Part shown: positions 35,430 to 44,154 of the stretch, piece after piece
How positions within the stretch are numbered: the stretch's first letter is position 1
How the letters are laid out: each line of letters starts with the position of its first letter
DNA from: Erythrobacteraceae bacterium
GTDB taxonomy: Bacteria > Pseudomonadota > Alphaproteobacteria > Sphingomonadales > Sphingomonadaceae
Assembly: GCA_947479055.1 (NCBI GenBank)
Contig: CANJYE010000017.1
Span: 1-61,969, forward strand
Reading direction: 5' to 3'
Length of the DNA: 61,969 nt
Program-made: the position numbers and the translations under genes
The notes under the pieces: model-generated
The model's input: only the letters and a program-made list of their open reading frames with translations
Database searches by the model: none
What the model was told of the DNA's origin: nothing

Positions 35430-35804
35430 CTAGTCGAACTTCGTTTCGTGTTCTTCGAGGATGTAGATCGCGCGCTTGTGCGGTTCGAGGAACCGGTTCT
35501 CGTCTTCCAAAATCACTTTCCAGATTTCCTCTGGCGAAGAGATTTCGAGCATCTTCTCGAAATGCTCGCGTGACTCGAACCACATCTCCATCGCCAAGTC
35601 GAATTCTGATCCGGACAGCGTGTCGGCGAAGGGAAGTATGTTGTTGATCGGGTGGAAGTACTTCCGCACATACTTCAGAGGCTTGTAGTCGTGTTGGTCG
35701 AAGATACTCTTAGCCAGAACCGAATGCGTGTTCTCGTAATGCTGAATGGCGTCGGAAAGAGAGGTGCCTTCCTTGCGCTTCATCAGCCACATTACCTTGA
35801 ACAT
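35430..35804 (-). CDS. EthD-domain protein
   Basis: 124 residues from ATG 35804, five bases after GGAGG; two other in-frame ATGs lie just upstream but are too near to that site. MFKVMWLMKRKEGTSLSDAIQHYENTHS is the EthD-type start, paralogous to 19386-19775 and 24585-24968 though more distant in the C-terminal half. It follows the crotonase gene in a two-gene minus-strand operon. Confidence 0.85.
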   Translation of the reverse strand: MFKVMWLMKRKEGTSLSDAIQHYENTHSVLAKSIFDQHDYKPLKYVRKYFHPINNILPFADTLSGSEFDLAMEMWFESREHFEKMLEISSPEEIWKVILEDENRFLEPHKRAIYILEEHETKFD

Positions 35805-35826
35805 CATCGCCTCCATCGGAAAAAAT

Positions 35827-36633
35827 TCAGCCCTTCTTTGAGGCCAGCCTTTCTTGCATTGCGCGCATCGTCTGCTGGTATTCCTCGCCCTGGAACAGCC
35901 CTCCCACCGTCAGGCGCTCAACGTTTCGCGCCTGAGCCCGGTCGAGGTCAGCCGCAAGTTCGATTGCCAATTTGCCGGCGGCCATAGCTTCGAAGGGGAG
36001 GGCGCACAGGCTGCGGCAGAAATCCATCGCCGCTGACCGGAACTCATCCTCATCGTCCGGGAGAATGTCGTGGATCAGGCCGATATTGAGCGCCTGAGCC
36101 GCATCGACCTTCTTGTTAGCCAGGATCAGCCAGCGGGCCCAATGGCTACCCACGAGGCGCACCAGCCGGCTGATGCCACCAGAGCCAGGCAGGGCACCCA
36201 GTGCAATCTCGGGCAGTCCGAAGCGGGCTGTAGGCTTTGCCAGGCGGTAGTCCGCACAGAGGGACAGCTCGAGCGGCCCACCGAGGCAAGTGCCCTGGAA
36301 TGCGACGACGATCGGCTTCTCGATCGCTTCCCACTCGTCCCCCAGACCGTGCATGCTTCCGGCCCCTGCGCGATACCAGCGACGAAATCCGCTCGGGCTG
36401 GAAATCGACGAGTCGGGTGCAAGCGGACTGTTGAGATCGATCCCGGCCGAAAAATATTTACCCCGAGCCGTGACCAGCATGACCCTCAGGTCGTCCCGGT
36501 CCCGCAATTGACTGGTTGCATCGCGCAAGCCTTCGAGCATGTCCATGGTTATGGCGTTGAGCTTCTCCGGACGGTTGAAGTCGACATGCAAGATGCCGTC
36601 GCTTTCCAGAATCACGATATCAGGACTGGTCAC
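35827..36633 (-). CDS. Enoyl-CoA hydratase/isomerase (crotonase family)
   Basis: 268 residues. LHVDFNRPEKLNAI start, the oxyanion-hole segments ARGKYFSAGIDL and FQGTCLGGPLELSLCADYRLA, and PEIALGALPGSGG, where crotonases carry a catalytic acid. It could hydrate or isomerise an enoyl-CoA, or cleave a ring as some crotonases do. Divergent from the long plus-strand operon beginning at 36741. Confidence 0.92.
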   Translation of the reverse strand: MTSPDIVILESDGILHVDFNRPEKLNAITMDMLEGLRDATSQLRDRDDLRVMLVTARGKYFSAGIDLNSPLAPDSSISSPSGFRRWYRAGAGSMHGLGDEWEAIEKPIVVAFQGTCLGGPLELSLCADYRLAKPTARFGLPEIALGALPGSGGISRLVRLVGSHWARWLILANKKVDAAQALNIGLIHDILPDDEDEFRSAAMDFCRSLCALPFEAMAAGKLAIELAADLDRAQARNVERLTVGGLFQGEEYQQTMRAMQERLASKKG

Positions 36634-36658
36634 GCCATTCTCCGCCAGTTAGTATATT

Positions 36659-36666
36659 AAACCTAA
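36659..36666 (+). promoter_or_regulatory. Recurrent motif copy (AAACCTAA) in divergent promoter region
   Basis: AGTATATTAAACCTAATTC lies between the crotonase gene (minus) and the SDR that opens the large plus-strand operon. The first core base is A instead of G. Confidence 0.45.
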
Positions 36667-36740
36667 TTCGATTCGCGTGCCTTGCACTTTTGCACAGGCG
36701 TCGCAAGCCCGGATACAATCCAAAGCGCGAAGGGAACTCG

Positions 36741-37508
36741 ATGACCAAGGCATTTGATGGCGGAGTCGCCCTTGTCGCGGGCGGCAGCGGCGGTATCGGT
36801 TCCGTTATATGCGAGGCGATTGCACGGGCCGGGGGAAACGTCGCGTTCAGCTACAGGTCGCGCAAGGACGCTGCTCACCAAGTCACGGCTGCAATAGAGC
36901 AGGCCGGTCAAGAAGCACTGGCGATGGCGGTAGACCATACGGATCCTGAAGCGATGAAGGCATTCGTGGACGCAGCGGCAGAGCGGTTCGGCCGCGTTCA
37001 TTCTGTCGTGTATGCGGCTGGACCTCACATCCCGATGAAGTTCATCAGTGCAATAACGCCGGCAGAATGGAAAAAAATATTCGACGACGACGTCAATGCC
37101 GCCTTCAACTTGGTATGGGCTGCGCTTCCGCACCTGAAGGCAGGAGGCGGTGGTGCGTTGGTTGGAGTCAGCACCGCGGCTGTCAAAAAGGTCCCGATGC
37201 GCGACATATGCTCGGCGGCACCAAAAGCCGCGATCGAAATGCTGTTCAAGGGCGTTGCCTTGGAAGAGGGCCGCTTCGGCATCAGGGCAAACTGCGTTGC
37301 ACCCGGCTTCATCGATGCCGGTCTGGGCCATGAACTGATCGCAAGACCGGGCATTGAGGAGTGGGTCGACGGCCTGCGAAAGATGCTTCCCATGAAGCAG
37401 TTCGGCGAAGCTGCAGATATTGCAGAGGCTGTCGTTTTCCTGCTGTCAGACAAGGCGAAATACATCACCGGCCAAACGCTCGCGGTGGATGGCGGCCTCC
37501 AGCTCTAA
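36741..37508 (+). CDS. SDR-family protein with altered catalytic motif
   Basis: 255 residues from ATG 36741 after GAAGGG; the frame is open upstream without a ribosome site. Cofactor motif GGSGGIG (14-20) and a C-terminal LAVDGGLQL fit an SDR. Where YxxxK is expected the sequence is S158-A-A-P-K162, so the catalytic tyrosine seems to be replaced, although Ser144 is present. Either an unusual SDR subgroup or a changed reaction. First gene of the beta-oxidation operon. Confidence 0.85.
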   Translation: MTKAFDGGVALVAGGSGGIGSVICEAIARAGGNVAFSYRSRKDAAHQVTAAIEQAGQEALAMAVDHTDPEAMKAFVDAAAERFGRVHSVVYAAGPHIPMKFISAITPAEWKKIFDDDVNAAFNLVWAALPHLKAGGGGALVGVSTAAVKKVPMRDICSAAPKAAIEMLFKGVALEEGRFGIRANCVAPGFIDAGLGHELIARPGIEEWVDGLRKMLPMKQFGEAADIAEAVVFLLSDKAKYITGQTLAVDGGLQL

Positions 37509-37620
37509 CTGCGACCACCCGCAACGCCAAGGCGCCGGACCCGCGGGCGACCAATTGGGTATTGCGTCCTAAATCCTATAGTGCCAATAGCGAGCCCTGT
37601 ACAGGGATAAAGGCCTCTTC

Positions 37621-38472
37621 ATGAATCTCGACGTTCTGCAGTCCTACGAAATCGGAAGTCGTGACCATGACTTCAAACCGGCGGATGCGATCCTGTACGC
37701 CCTGGGGCTGGGCTATGGAAGCGACCCGCTGGACGAAGGGCAATTGCAGTTCGTATACGAAGGTGGACTGAAGGCGGTGCCTTCGATGTGCAATACGATT
37801 GCACATCCTGGCTTCTGGATTGACCAACCTGAGCTCGGCATTGATTTCGTCAAGGTTCTCCACGCCGAGCAGGCATTTGTGATTCATTCCACGATCCCCC
37901 CGCAAGGGCGGATGCGAGCCGACTACGCTGTGGTCAGCGTTGAAGACAAAGGTGCCGATAAAGGCGCAATGATGCGCATGGAAAAGAAGCTTTCCGACAG
38001 GGATACCGGCGAGCTTTTTGCGACCGTAACGCAGACATTGTTCCTCCGTGGTGACGGCGGACAAGGTGGTTTTGGCAAGATTCCGGCGGCTGCGCCGGCA
38101 GTGCCTGAGCGAACGCCCGAACTGGTTTCGGAAATTGCGACGCTTCCCCAAAGCGCCCTGATTTACAGGCTAAGCGGAGACCTCAACCCGTTGCATGCCA
38201 GTCCGGCCATCGCTCGCAAGGCGGGGTTCGACCGGCCGATCCTGCATGGCCAGTGCACGATGGGAATTGCCGCAAGGGCGATTATCGAGCAGGTTTGTGA
38301 GCAGCGGCCCGAGCGGCTGAAATTCATGAGCGTTCGCTTCAGCAGGCCGGTTTATCCGGGAGAAACAATCCGTACTGAAATGTTTCGAGACGGCGCGACT
38401 GTAAGTTTCCGGTGCCGTGCTGTCGAGCGCGATCTCGTCGTGCTTGACCGTGGTCAGGCGTCGGTTGAATAG
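37621..38472 (+). CDS. MaoC-like double-hotdog enoyl-CoA hydratase 2
   Basis: 283 residues; two hotdog halves. The hydratase-2 motif appears as LSGDLNPLHASPAIARKAGFDRPILHG near residues 184-210, with the catalytic Asp and His. The length matches the (R)-specific hydratase 2 domain of peroxisomal MFE-2. Works with the SDR at 38532, which resembles the MFE-2 dehydrogenase domain, to hydrate an enoyl-CoA and oxidise the (R)-3-hydroxyacyl-CoA. Confidence 0.92.
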   Translation: MNLDVLQSYEIGSRDHDFKPADAILYALGLGYGSDPLDEGQLQFVYEGGLKAVPSMCNTIAHPGFWIDQPELGIDFVKVLHAEQAFVIHSTIPPQGRMRADYAVVSVEDKGADKGAMMRMEKKLSDRDTGELFATVTQTLFLRGDGGQGGFGKIPAAAPAVPERTPELVSEIATLPQSALIYRLSGDLNPLHASPAIARKAGFDRPILHGQCTMGIAARAIIEQVCEQRPERLKFMSVRFSRPVYPGETIRTEMFRDGATVSFRCRAVERDLVVLDRGQASVE

Positions 38473-38478
38473 GTTATT

Positions 38479-38486
38479 GACACTAA
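38479..38486 (+). promoter_or_regulatory. Recurrent motif copy (GACACTAA)
   Basis: GGTTATTGACACTAAAAAC lies about 45 bp before the SDR start at 38532, in the short gap inside the operon, and overlaps a TTGACA box. It may mark an internal promoter. Confidence 0.4.
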
Positions 38487-38531
38487 AAACTATAACAGCT
38501 ATGTTTGCTTTCGCACAATCCGGGGTATGTT

Positions 38532-39452
38532 ATGAGTGATACTGGAATTCTCGCTGGTAAGGTGGTCATCGTAACAGGCGCCGGCAATGGTGTTGGTGCA
38601 GAAATCGCCAAGATGGCGGCGGCTGGTGGTGCGCATGTCCTCGTGAACGACCTTGGTGGCCATGCCGAAGGTGGTGGTGCTGATACCACGCCGGCACAGT
38701 GCGTGGTTGACGAGATCGTCGCGGGAGGTGGCATAGCCGCGCCGAGCTTTCATTCCATCGCAACCTGGGACAGCGCGCAATTGATCATCCAGGATGCGAT
38801 CAACGCGTTTGGTCGCATTGATGCAGTCATCAACAATGCCGGCATTCTGCGCGACATATTGTTTCACAAAATGACGCCGGAGGATTGGGACCTCGTTCGC
38901 GCCGTCAATCTTGATGGCTACTTCTACGTCTCGCGCGCAGCTGCGCCCTACTTTCGCGAGCAGGGCAGTGGCGCGTTCGTACACATGACCTCCACCAGTG
39001 GTCTGATTGGCAACATGGCGCAGGCCAATTACTCTGCAGCCAAGATGGGCGTCCTGGGTCTTTCAAAGTCGATCGCGCTCGACATGCAGCGTTTCAATGT
39101 CCGCTCAAATTGCATTGCGCCCTTCGCATTTACGCGCATGGTTGCCAGGATCCCGGCCAATGACGAGAAGAACCGCCGCCGCCTGGAGGTGGCCAAGCGC
39201 ATGACGCCGGACAAAATCGCGCCGCTTGCCTGCGCGTTGGTGAGCGATGGCGCGGCGGATGTCAGTGGCCAGATCTTCGCGGCTCGGATGAATGAAATGA
39301 TCCTCTTCAGCCAGCCCAGGCCCGTCCGGACCGCCCAGACGTCGGATGGCTGGACCCCGGAGACTGTCGTCAGCCATGTCCTTCCGGCGATGAAGCCGCA
39401 TTTCTATCCGCTCGACATATCATCACACGTTTTCACCTGGGACCCCTTCTGA
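38532..39452 (+). CDS. SDR of the MFE-2 3-hydroxyacyl-CoA dehydrogenase type
   Basis: 306 residues from ATG 38532. TGAGNGVGAEIAKMAA and VLVNDLGG are typical of the (3R)-hydroxyacyl-CoA dehydrogenase domain of HSD17B4/MFE-2, and YSAAK is intact. Paired with the hydratase 2 one gene upstream, it performs the second and third beta-oxidation steps with D-stereochemistry. Confidence 0.92.
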   Translation: MSDTGILAGKVVIVTGAGNGVGAEIAKMAAAGGAHVLVNDLGGHAEGGGADTTPAQCVVDEIVAGGGIAAPSFHSIATWDSAQLIIQDAINAFGRIDAVINNAGILRDILFHKMTPEDWDLVRAVNLDGYFYVSRAAAPYFREQGSGAFVHMTSTSGLIGNMAQANYSAAKMGVLGLSKSIALDMQRFNVRSNCIAPFAFTRMVARIPANDEKNRRRLEVAKRMTPDKIAPLACALVSDGAADVSGQIFAARMNEMILFSQPRPVRTAQTSDGWTPETVVSHVLPAMKPHFYPLDISSHVFTWDPF

Positions 39453-39456
39453 CCCG

Positions 39457-40275
39457 ATGAGCGATACGCAGACGCCCTTTATCGTCGATCAAGCGAACGG
39501 CGTCCTGACGCTTTGCTTGAATCGGCCCGAGCAGGGCAATGCGATTCCTCAATCTGCGGTGCCGCAACTTACCGCCCTGTTTTCATCCATTGGGCAGAAC
39601 CCGGACGTCCGGGTTCTGCTGGTACGGGGTGAGGGTGCGAATTTCTCCGCTGGCGGCAACGTCCGGGACTTTGCCCTGACCCTTGATATGTCAGTGGACG
39701 AGCGCAGGGCGAACTTTGCCGGACGACTCGACGCGTTGCGGAAAATGGTTGAAGCCTATCTAGCGATCGAGGTCCCGGTGATTGCTGCGTGCCAGGGCGC
39801 AGTTGCAGGGGCCGGGTTGATGTTCGCGCTCGGCGCGGATTACGTGCTCGGCGACGAAAGCGTGGCGTTCCTTTTTTCGCACCAGAGGGTCGGACTTCCT
39901 CCCGATGGCGGCGTGAGCTTGTTGCTTCCCAAGGTGGTAGGTGAGAGGCGCGCCCGGGAGCTCATCCTGACGGCGGCGAAGGTCGACGCGGACGAAGCTT
40001 ACAGGATCGGGCTGGCAACTCGCATCGTGTCAAGCGACGAACTCCTTCCTGCGGCGCAGGCGCAGGCGCGGCGCTTCGCGCGTGCCCCCGTCGGGGCTGT
40101 CCGCCAGGCCAAGCGCCTTATCGGGGCAAGCAGCACCCGGTCTGTAAAGGAGCAGCTTCTGGCGGAGCGCGATGGCATTGTGCAGGCTGTCGGCGAGCCG
40201 GACTTTGCCGAGGGCGTAAGGGCTTTTCTGGAAAAGCGGCAGGCCGAATTTCCGTCTGCAAAGATCTCCTCGTGA
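39457..40275 (+). CDS. Enoyl-CoA hydratase/isomerase (crotonase family)
   Basis: 272 residues, 4 bp after the SDR. LTLCLNRPEQGNAI start, oxyanion segments GEGANFSAGGNVRDF and CQGAVAGAGLMFALGADYVL, then RVGLPPDGGVSLLL. A second crotonase beside a hydratase 2 suggests a separate task, such as double-bond isomerisation or hydrolytic C-C cleavage. Confidence 0.92.
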   Translation: MSDTQTPFIVDQANGVLTLCLNRPEQGNAIPQSAVPQLTALFSSIGQNPDVRVLLVRGEGANFSAGGNVRDFALTLDMSVDERRANFAGRLDALRKMVEAYLAIEVPVIAACQGAVAGAGLMFALGADYVLGDESVAFLFSHQRVGLPPDGGVSLLLPKVVGERRARELILTAAKVDADEAYRIGLATRIVSSDELLPAAQAQARRFARAPVGAVRQAKRLIGASSTRSVKEQLLAERDGIVQAVGEPDFAEGVRAFLEKRQAEFPSAKISS

Positions 40276-40323
40276 CCAAGTGCCGCCCATCAGCAGTTGC
40301 TCGAGTGATGACTAAATTATGGG

Positions 40324-41787
40324 ATGTTCACCACTGTTATGACTGACTTCGGAATTAAGCGTTTTGGCGGATACGTGCCCCGTCTACGTCTCGATCGCGC
40401 TCATATCGCGGCGGCGCATAAGTGGATGGCGCCCGGACTGAAGGCGCAGGCGAAGGGGTCTCGCGCATTCATGAGCTGGGACGAAGACCCGGTGACCATG
40501 GCGGTAGAAGCCGCAAGGGACTGCCTCGACGGGCGTAACGGAGAGGGCATCGCTGCCCTACACCTTGCTTCCACCAGCTTGCCCTTCTCCGATCTGCAAC
40601 ATTCCTCTCTGGTTGCGAGCGCACTTCGGCTTCCCGCAGGCATTGCATCGCTCGATATCGGCTTCTCGCAGCGCGCCGGAACCTCAGGGCTCCTGCAGGC
40701 ACTGAAAGCGGGAGAAGAGGCGCTGTTCATCGCGAGCGATGCGCCACTCGGAAAGCCGGCCAGCACGCAGGAAATGGCTTACGGCGCTGGCGCGGCAGCG
40801 CTTCTGCTGGGCTCCGAACAGGTCGTGGCCCGGCTGGTGGGTTCGGGCAGCGTCACCGCGCCCTTTGTCGACCACTTCCGCGCTGCGGGCGAACGCTATG
40901 ATTATTACTGGGAGGAACGCTGGATCCGTGACGAGGGTTACGCCAAGATTGCGCCTGTCGCCATCCGCGCTGCCCTGGCGCAAGTCGGCATCGAGATGGA
41001 CGCGATCACCCATTTCGTGATGCCCCCGATTCAGCGCGGTGCCGCAGACGCTCTGGCGAAGAAAGTCGGCTTTGCAGGCAAGGTTGCCCCGGGTTTGGAA
41101 GATGGTGTCGGCTATGCCGGCACGGCGCATTCCCTGTTGATGCTGGTCAATGTGCTGGAAAACGCGCTTCCGGGCGAGCGCATCCTGCTTGTGGGCTTCG
41201 GCCAAGGCGCTGATGCGCTGGTGTTTGAGGTGACCGATGCCATCGCCACTGCAAAGCCCCGGCGGGGTGTCTCCGGAGCAATTGCGGCGGGCGAGGCGAC
41301 TGACAGCTATCTGCGGATGCTGTCCTTTGCAGATGGCATCGAACTCGAATGGGGCATGCGCTCGGAAAAGAATGGCAAGACGGCGCTGACGGAACAGTAC
41401 CGCTCCAGCCAGCAGATCGCGGGCCTTGTGGCAGGGAAGTGCGGTTCCTGTGGGACGATCCAGTTCCCCCAGCTCGAATATTGCGTCAATCCGGAGTGCA
41501 ACGCTCCAAAAGGCAAGTTTGAGCCCTGTTCGTTGGTCGACGAGCCGGCGCGGGTGCTGACATACACCTCGGACTGGCTGTCCTATCATCCCGCACCTCC
41601 GCTTTATGTCGGCTTCGTGCAGTTCGACAATGGTGCCCGCATTCTGATGGAGATGGTCGACGTCGGATCGGAGGGTCTGGAAATCGGGCTGCCGGTCCAG
41701 ATGGTTTACCGGATTAAGGAGCGTGACCGGGCGCGCGGGTATAATCGCTATTTCTGGAAGGCCACACCGGCCGGGGTGGGAGCATAA
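40324..41787 (+). CDS. Fusion of HMG-CoA synthase/KAS III-like domain and DUF35 OB-fold domain
   Basis: 487 residues; ATG 40339 is an equally possible start. Residues 10-310 form a thiolase-superfamily domain of the HMG-CoA-synthase/KAS III kind. About 365-480 is a DUF35 domain with zinc-ribbon cysteines C373, C376, C387 and C392 and an acyl-CoA-binding OB fold. By eye the catalytic cysteine position reads FSQRAGT (Gln116), the His-x-Pro site reads FVMPP and the asparagine motif GN reads GY (263-264), so condensing activity is unlikely. The next gene is an SCP2 thiolase, recalling the archaeal thiolase/HMGCS/DUF35 complex. A scaffold or decarboxylase role is proposed. Confidence 0.85.
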   Translation: MFTTVMTDFGIKRFGGYVPRLRLDRAHIAAAHKWMAPGLKAQAKGSRAFMSWDEDPVTMAVEAARDCLDGRNGEGIAALHLASTSLPFSDLQHSSLVASALRLPAGIASLDIGFSQRAGTSGLLQALKAGEEALFIASDAPLGKPASTQEMAYGAGAAALLLGSEQVVARLVGSGSVTAPFVDHFRAAGERYDYYWEERWIRDEGYAKIAPVAIRAALAQVGIEMDAITHFVMPPIQRGAADALAKKVGFAGKVAPGLEDGVGYAGTAHSLLMLVNVLENALPGERILLVGFGQGADALVFEVTDAIATAKPRRGVSGAIAAGEATDSYLRMLSFADGIELEWGMRSEKNGKTALTEQYRSSQQIAGLVAGKCGSCGTIQFPQLEYCVNPECNAPKGKFEPCSLVDEPARVLTYTSDWLSYHPAPPLYVGFVQFDNGARILMEMVDVGSEGLEIGLPVQMVYRIKERDRARGYNRYFWKATPAGVGA

Positions 41788-41789
41788 GC

Positions 41790-42986
41790 ATGGCAACCGG
41801 CATCAAAGACAAGGTCGCAATTCTCGGCATGGGCTGTTCCCGTTTCGGCGAACGGTGGGACGCCAACTCGTCGCAGTTGATGGCCGAGGCATTCGACGAG
41901 GCGCTGGCCGATGCCGGGATTGAGCGCAAACAGATCGAAGCCGGCTGGTATGGTAGCGCGATGGACAATGTGAACGTCGGCAACTCCGCTATCCCCGCGT
42001 CGACGGCCTTGCGCCTTGACGGCATTCCGTTCAGCCGCATGGAAAACATGTGCGCGACTGGAACTGAAGCCCTGCGCGGTGCCGCTTATGCAGTGGCATC
42101 GGGCGCAGTTGATTTCGCGGTCGCGATCGGCGCGGAAAAGCTCAAGGACACGGGCTACGGAGGCCTTCCTTCCCCGTTCAAGGGTACCTTCAATGACATG
42201 TGGTTGCCGATGGGGTCGGCCCCTGCCGGGTTCGCGCAGCTTGCCGCAGGTTACCGCGTGAAGCACGGCGTGTCGAAAGAGGATCTGAAGCGGGCTATCG
42301 GCCACGTTTCCTGGAAGAGCCACCAGAATGGCGTACACAGCCCGAAAGCTCACCTGCGCAAGGCCGTGTCGATGGACGCGATCCTCAACGCACCGATGAT
42401 TGCCGAGCCGCTCGGCCTGTTCGATTGCTGCGGGGTGTCCGACGGCGCCGCCTGTGCCATTGTCACCACTCCGGAGATTGCGCGGGCGCTGGGCAAGAAG
42501 GATCTGGTGACGATCAAGGCCATCCAGATTTCGATTAGTTCGGGCATCGAATCCCAGATGAACACCTGGGATGGCAGCCATGTTCGCAACACGCGCAACG
42601 CGGCCGCTCGCGCCTACGCGGAAGCAGGCATCACCGACCCGCGGGCGCAACTTGGCCTGATGGAAGTGCACGATTGCTTCTCCATCACCGAACTCGTCAC
42701 CATGGAGGACCTGTTCGTCTCGAACGACGGGCGAGCGGTCAACGACGTTCTCGATGGCGTTTATGACGCGAGCGGTGCCGTGCCGTGCCAGATCGACGGC
42801 GGCCTCAAGTGCTTTGGTCATCCAATCGGGGCGTCCGGGCTTCGCATGGCTTACGAGGTCTACAATCAACTGCTTGGACGCGCAGGCGAGCGGCAGTTGA
42901 AAGATCCCTCGATCGGTCTGACGCACAATCTTGGTGGCGTTCCGTATCAGGGCGTTGCAGCAGTTTCGATACTCGGACTGGGGTAA
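41790..42986 (+). CDS. SCP2-type thiolase
   Basis: 398 residues, 2 bp after the DUF35 fusion gene. Nucleophile C88 in ENMCATGTEA, VHDCF (293-297) and GGLKCFGHPIGASG (337-350) mark an active SCP2/sterol-carrier-type thiolase. Such thiolases usually depend on a DUF35 partner for acyl-CoA delivery, provided by the fused upstream protein. It would cleave the 3-oxoacyl-CoA of the pathway, or a retro-aldol substrate as in steroid side-chain removal. Confidence 0.93.
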   Translation: MATGIKDKVAILGMGCSRFGERWDANSSQLMAEAFDEALADAGIERKQIEAGWYGSAMDNVNVGNSAIPASTALRLDGIPFSRMENMCATGTEALRGAAYAVASGAVDFAVAIGAEKLKDTGYGGLPSPFKGTFNDMWLPMGSAPAGFAQLAAGYRVKHGVSKEDLKRAIGHVSWKSHQNGVHSPKAHLRKAVSMDAILNAPMIAEPLGLFDCCGVSDGAACAIVTTPEIARALGKKDLVTIKAIQISISSGIESQMNTWDGSHVRNTRNAAARAYAEAGITDPRAQLGLMEVHDCFSITELVTMEDLFVSNDGRAVNDVLDGVYDASGAVPCQIDGGLKCFGHPIGASGLRMAYEVYNQLLGRAGERQLKDPSIGLTHNLGGVPYQGVAAVSILGLG

Positions 42987-44140
42987 TGCAGCGCGCGCTC
43001 TTCTCTCCAGAGCACGAGATCTTCCGCCAGACGGTGCGGAGTTTTATCGAGGCCGAAATGGTTCCGTTCCATGCGGAGTGGGAGAAGGCACAACGCGTCC
43101 CGCGCGACGTATGGAAGAAGGCCGGCGAGGCTGGCATGCTGTGTTGTGACTTGCCGGAGCAGTACGGCGGGTTTGGTGCAGACTGGCTTTACAATATAGT
43201 TGTGATCGAGGAACTGGCTTACGCTGGCATGTCCGGGCCAGGCTTCATGATCCATTCCGAAATGGTCGCACCCTACATCCTCGCGTGGGCCTCGGAAGAC
43301 CTCAAGCAGGCCTGGCTACCTCGAATGGTGAGTGGGGATGCCATAGGCGCAGTGGCGATGACGGAACCCGGCGCCGGCAGCGACGTCAAAGCTATCCGCA
43401 CCCGCGCCGTGCTTTCGGATGATGGCAGGGATTACATCATCAACGGCCAGAAAACCTATATCTCGAACGGCCAGAACTGCGACTTCGTTTTGCTGGCGTG
43501 CAAGACTGATCCCGAAGCGGGCGCCAAGGGCATCAGCATCATTCTTGTACCGGCGACCACGCCCGGCTTCCAGCGTGGGCGCAACCTCGAAAAGATCGGG
43601 CTGAAGGCGCAGGACACTTCGGAATTGTTTTTCGAGGATGTCCGCGTTCCGGTGGCCAACCGCCTCGGCGACGAAGGCGGCGGGTTCCGCATGTTGATGA
43701 CCAAGCTGGCGCAGGAGCGCCTAGTTCAGGCCGTCCGCAGCATTTGCGTATGCGAAGCCGCGATCGGCTGGACGGTGGATTACACCCGCGACCGCAAGGC
43801 CTTCGGCGGAACCATTGCCGATTTCCAGAATACCCAATTCGTTCTTGCGCAGATGGATGCCGAGACAACCGCGCTGCGCGTTTTTACCGACTGGTGCATT
43901 ACCGCGCATCTGACCGGTGAACTGAGCGGCGTCGATGCGGCAAAGGTAAAATTGCTTGTAACCGACCTGCATAACAAGGTCGTGAACGAGTGCCTCCAGT
44001 TCTTCGGAGGCTATGGCTACATGACCGAATTTCCCATCGCGCGCGCTTTCATCGACGCGCGCATAGCCCGCATCGCCGGTGGAGCCACCGAGGTGATGAA
44101 GCAAATCATCGGCCGCGCCCTTTTTTCGGACAAGCGGTAA
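42986..44140 (+). CDS. Acyl-CoA dehydrogenase
   Basis: 384 residues; ATG 42986 overlaps the thiolase stop (TAATG), while the frame is open far upstream inside the thiolase gene. VAMTEPGAGSDV at the FAD site, YGYMTEFPIARAF and the GGATEVMKQII segment with catalytic Glu. Typical of the long-chain/branched ACAD type. Forms the enoyl-CoA for the operon's hydratases. Confidence 0.93.
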   Translation: MQRALFSPEHEIFRQTVRSFIEAEMVPFHAEWEKAQRVPRDVWKKAGEAGMLCCDLPEQYGGFGADWLYNIVVIEELAYAGMSGPGFMIHSEMVAPYILAWASEDLKQAWLPRMVSGDAIGAVAMTEPGAGSDVKAIRTRAVLSDDGRDYIINGQKTYISNGQNCDFVLLACKTDPEAGAKGISIILVPATTPGFQRGRNLEKIGLKAQDTSELFFEDVRVPVANRLGDEGGGFRMLMTKLAQERLVQAVRSICVCEAAIGWTVDYTRDRKAFGGTIADFQNTQFVLAQMDAETTALRVFTDWCITAHLTGELSGVDAAKVKLLVTDLHNKVVNECLQFFGGYGYMTEFPIARAFIDARIARIAGGATEVMKQIIGRALFSDKR

Positions 44141-44154
44141 ACAAGGAGGACTGG

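Noticed and set aside
37568..37582. CCTAAATCCTATAGT as a further copy of the recurrent motif
   Set aside because: Shares TATAG and CCTAA but not their order or spacing, so it was not counted.
37509..38531. Operon break with a separate promoter before the MaoC and second SDR genes
   Set aside because: Gaps of 112 and 59 bp could hold promoters and one has a weak motif copy, but evidence is too thin to split the operon.
40684..42926. Long minus-strand frames (370 and 392 codons) across the DUF35 fusion and thiolase genes
   Set aside because: Antisense to proteins with clear motifs; no ribosome sites and no recognisable domains.
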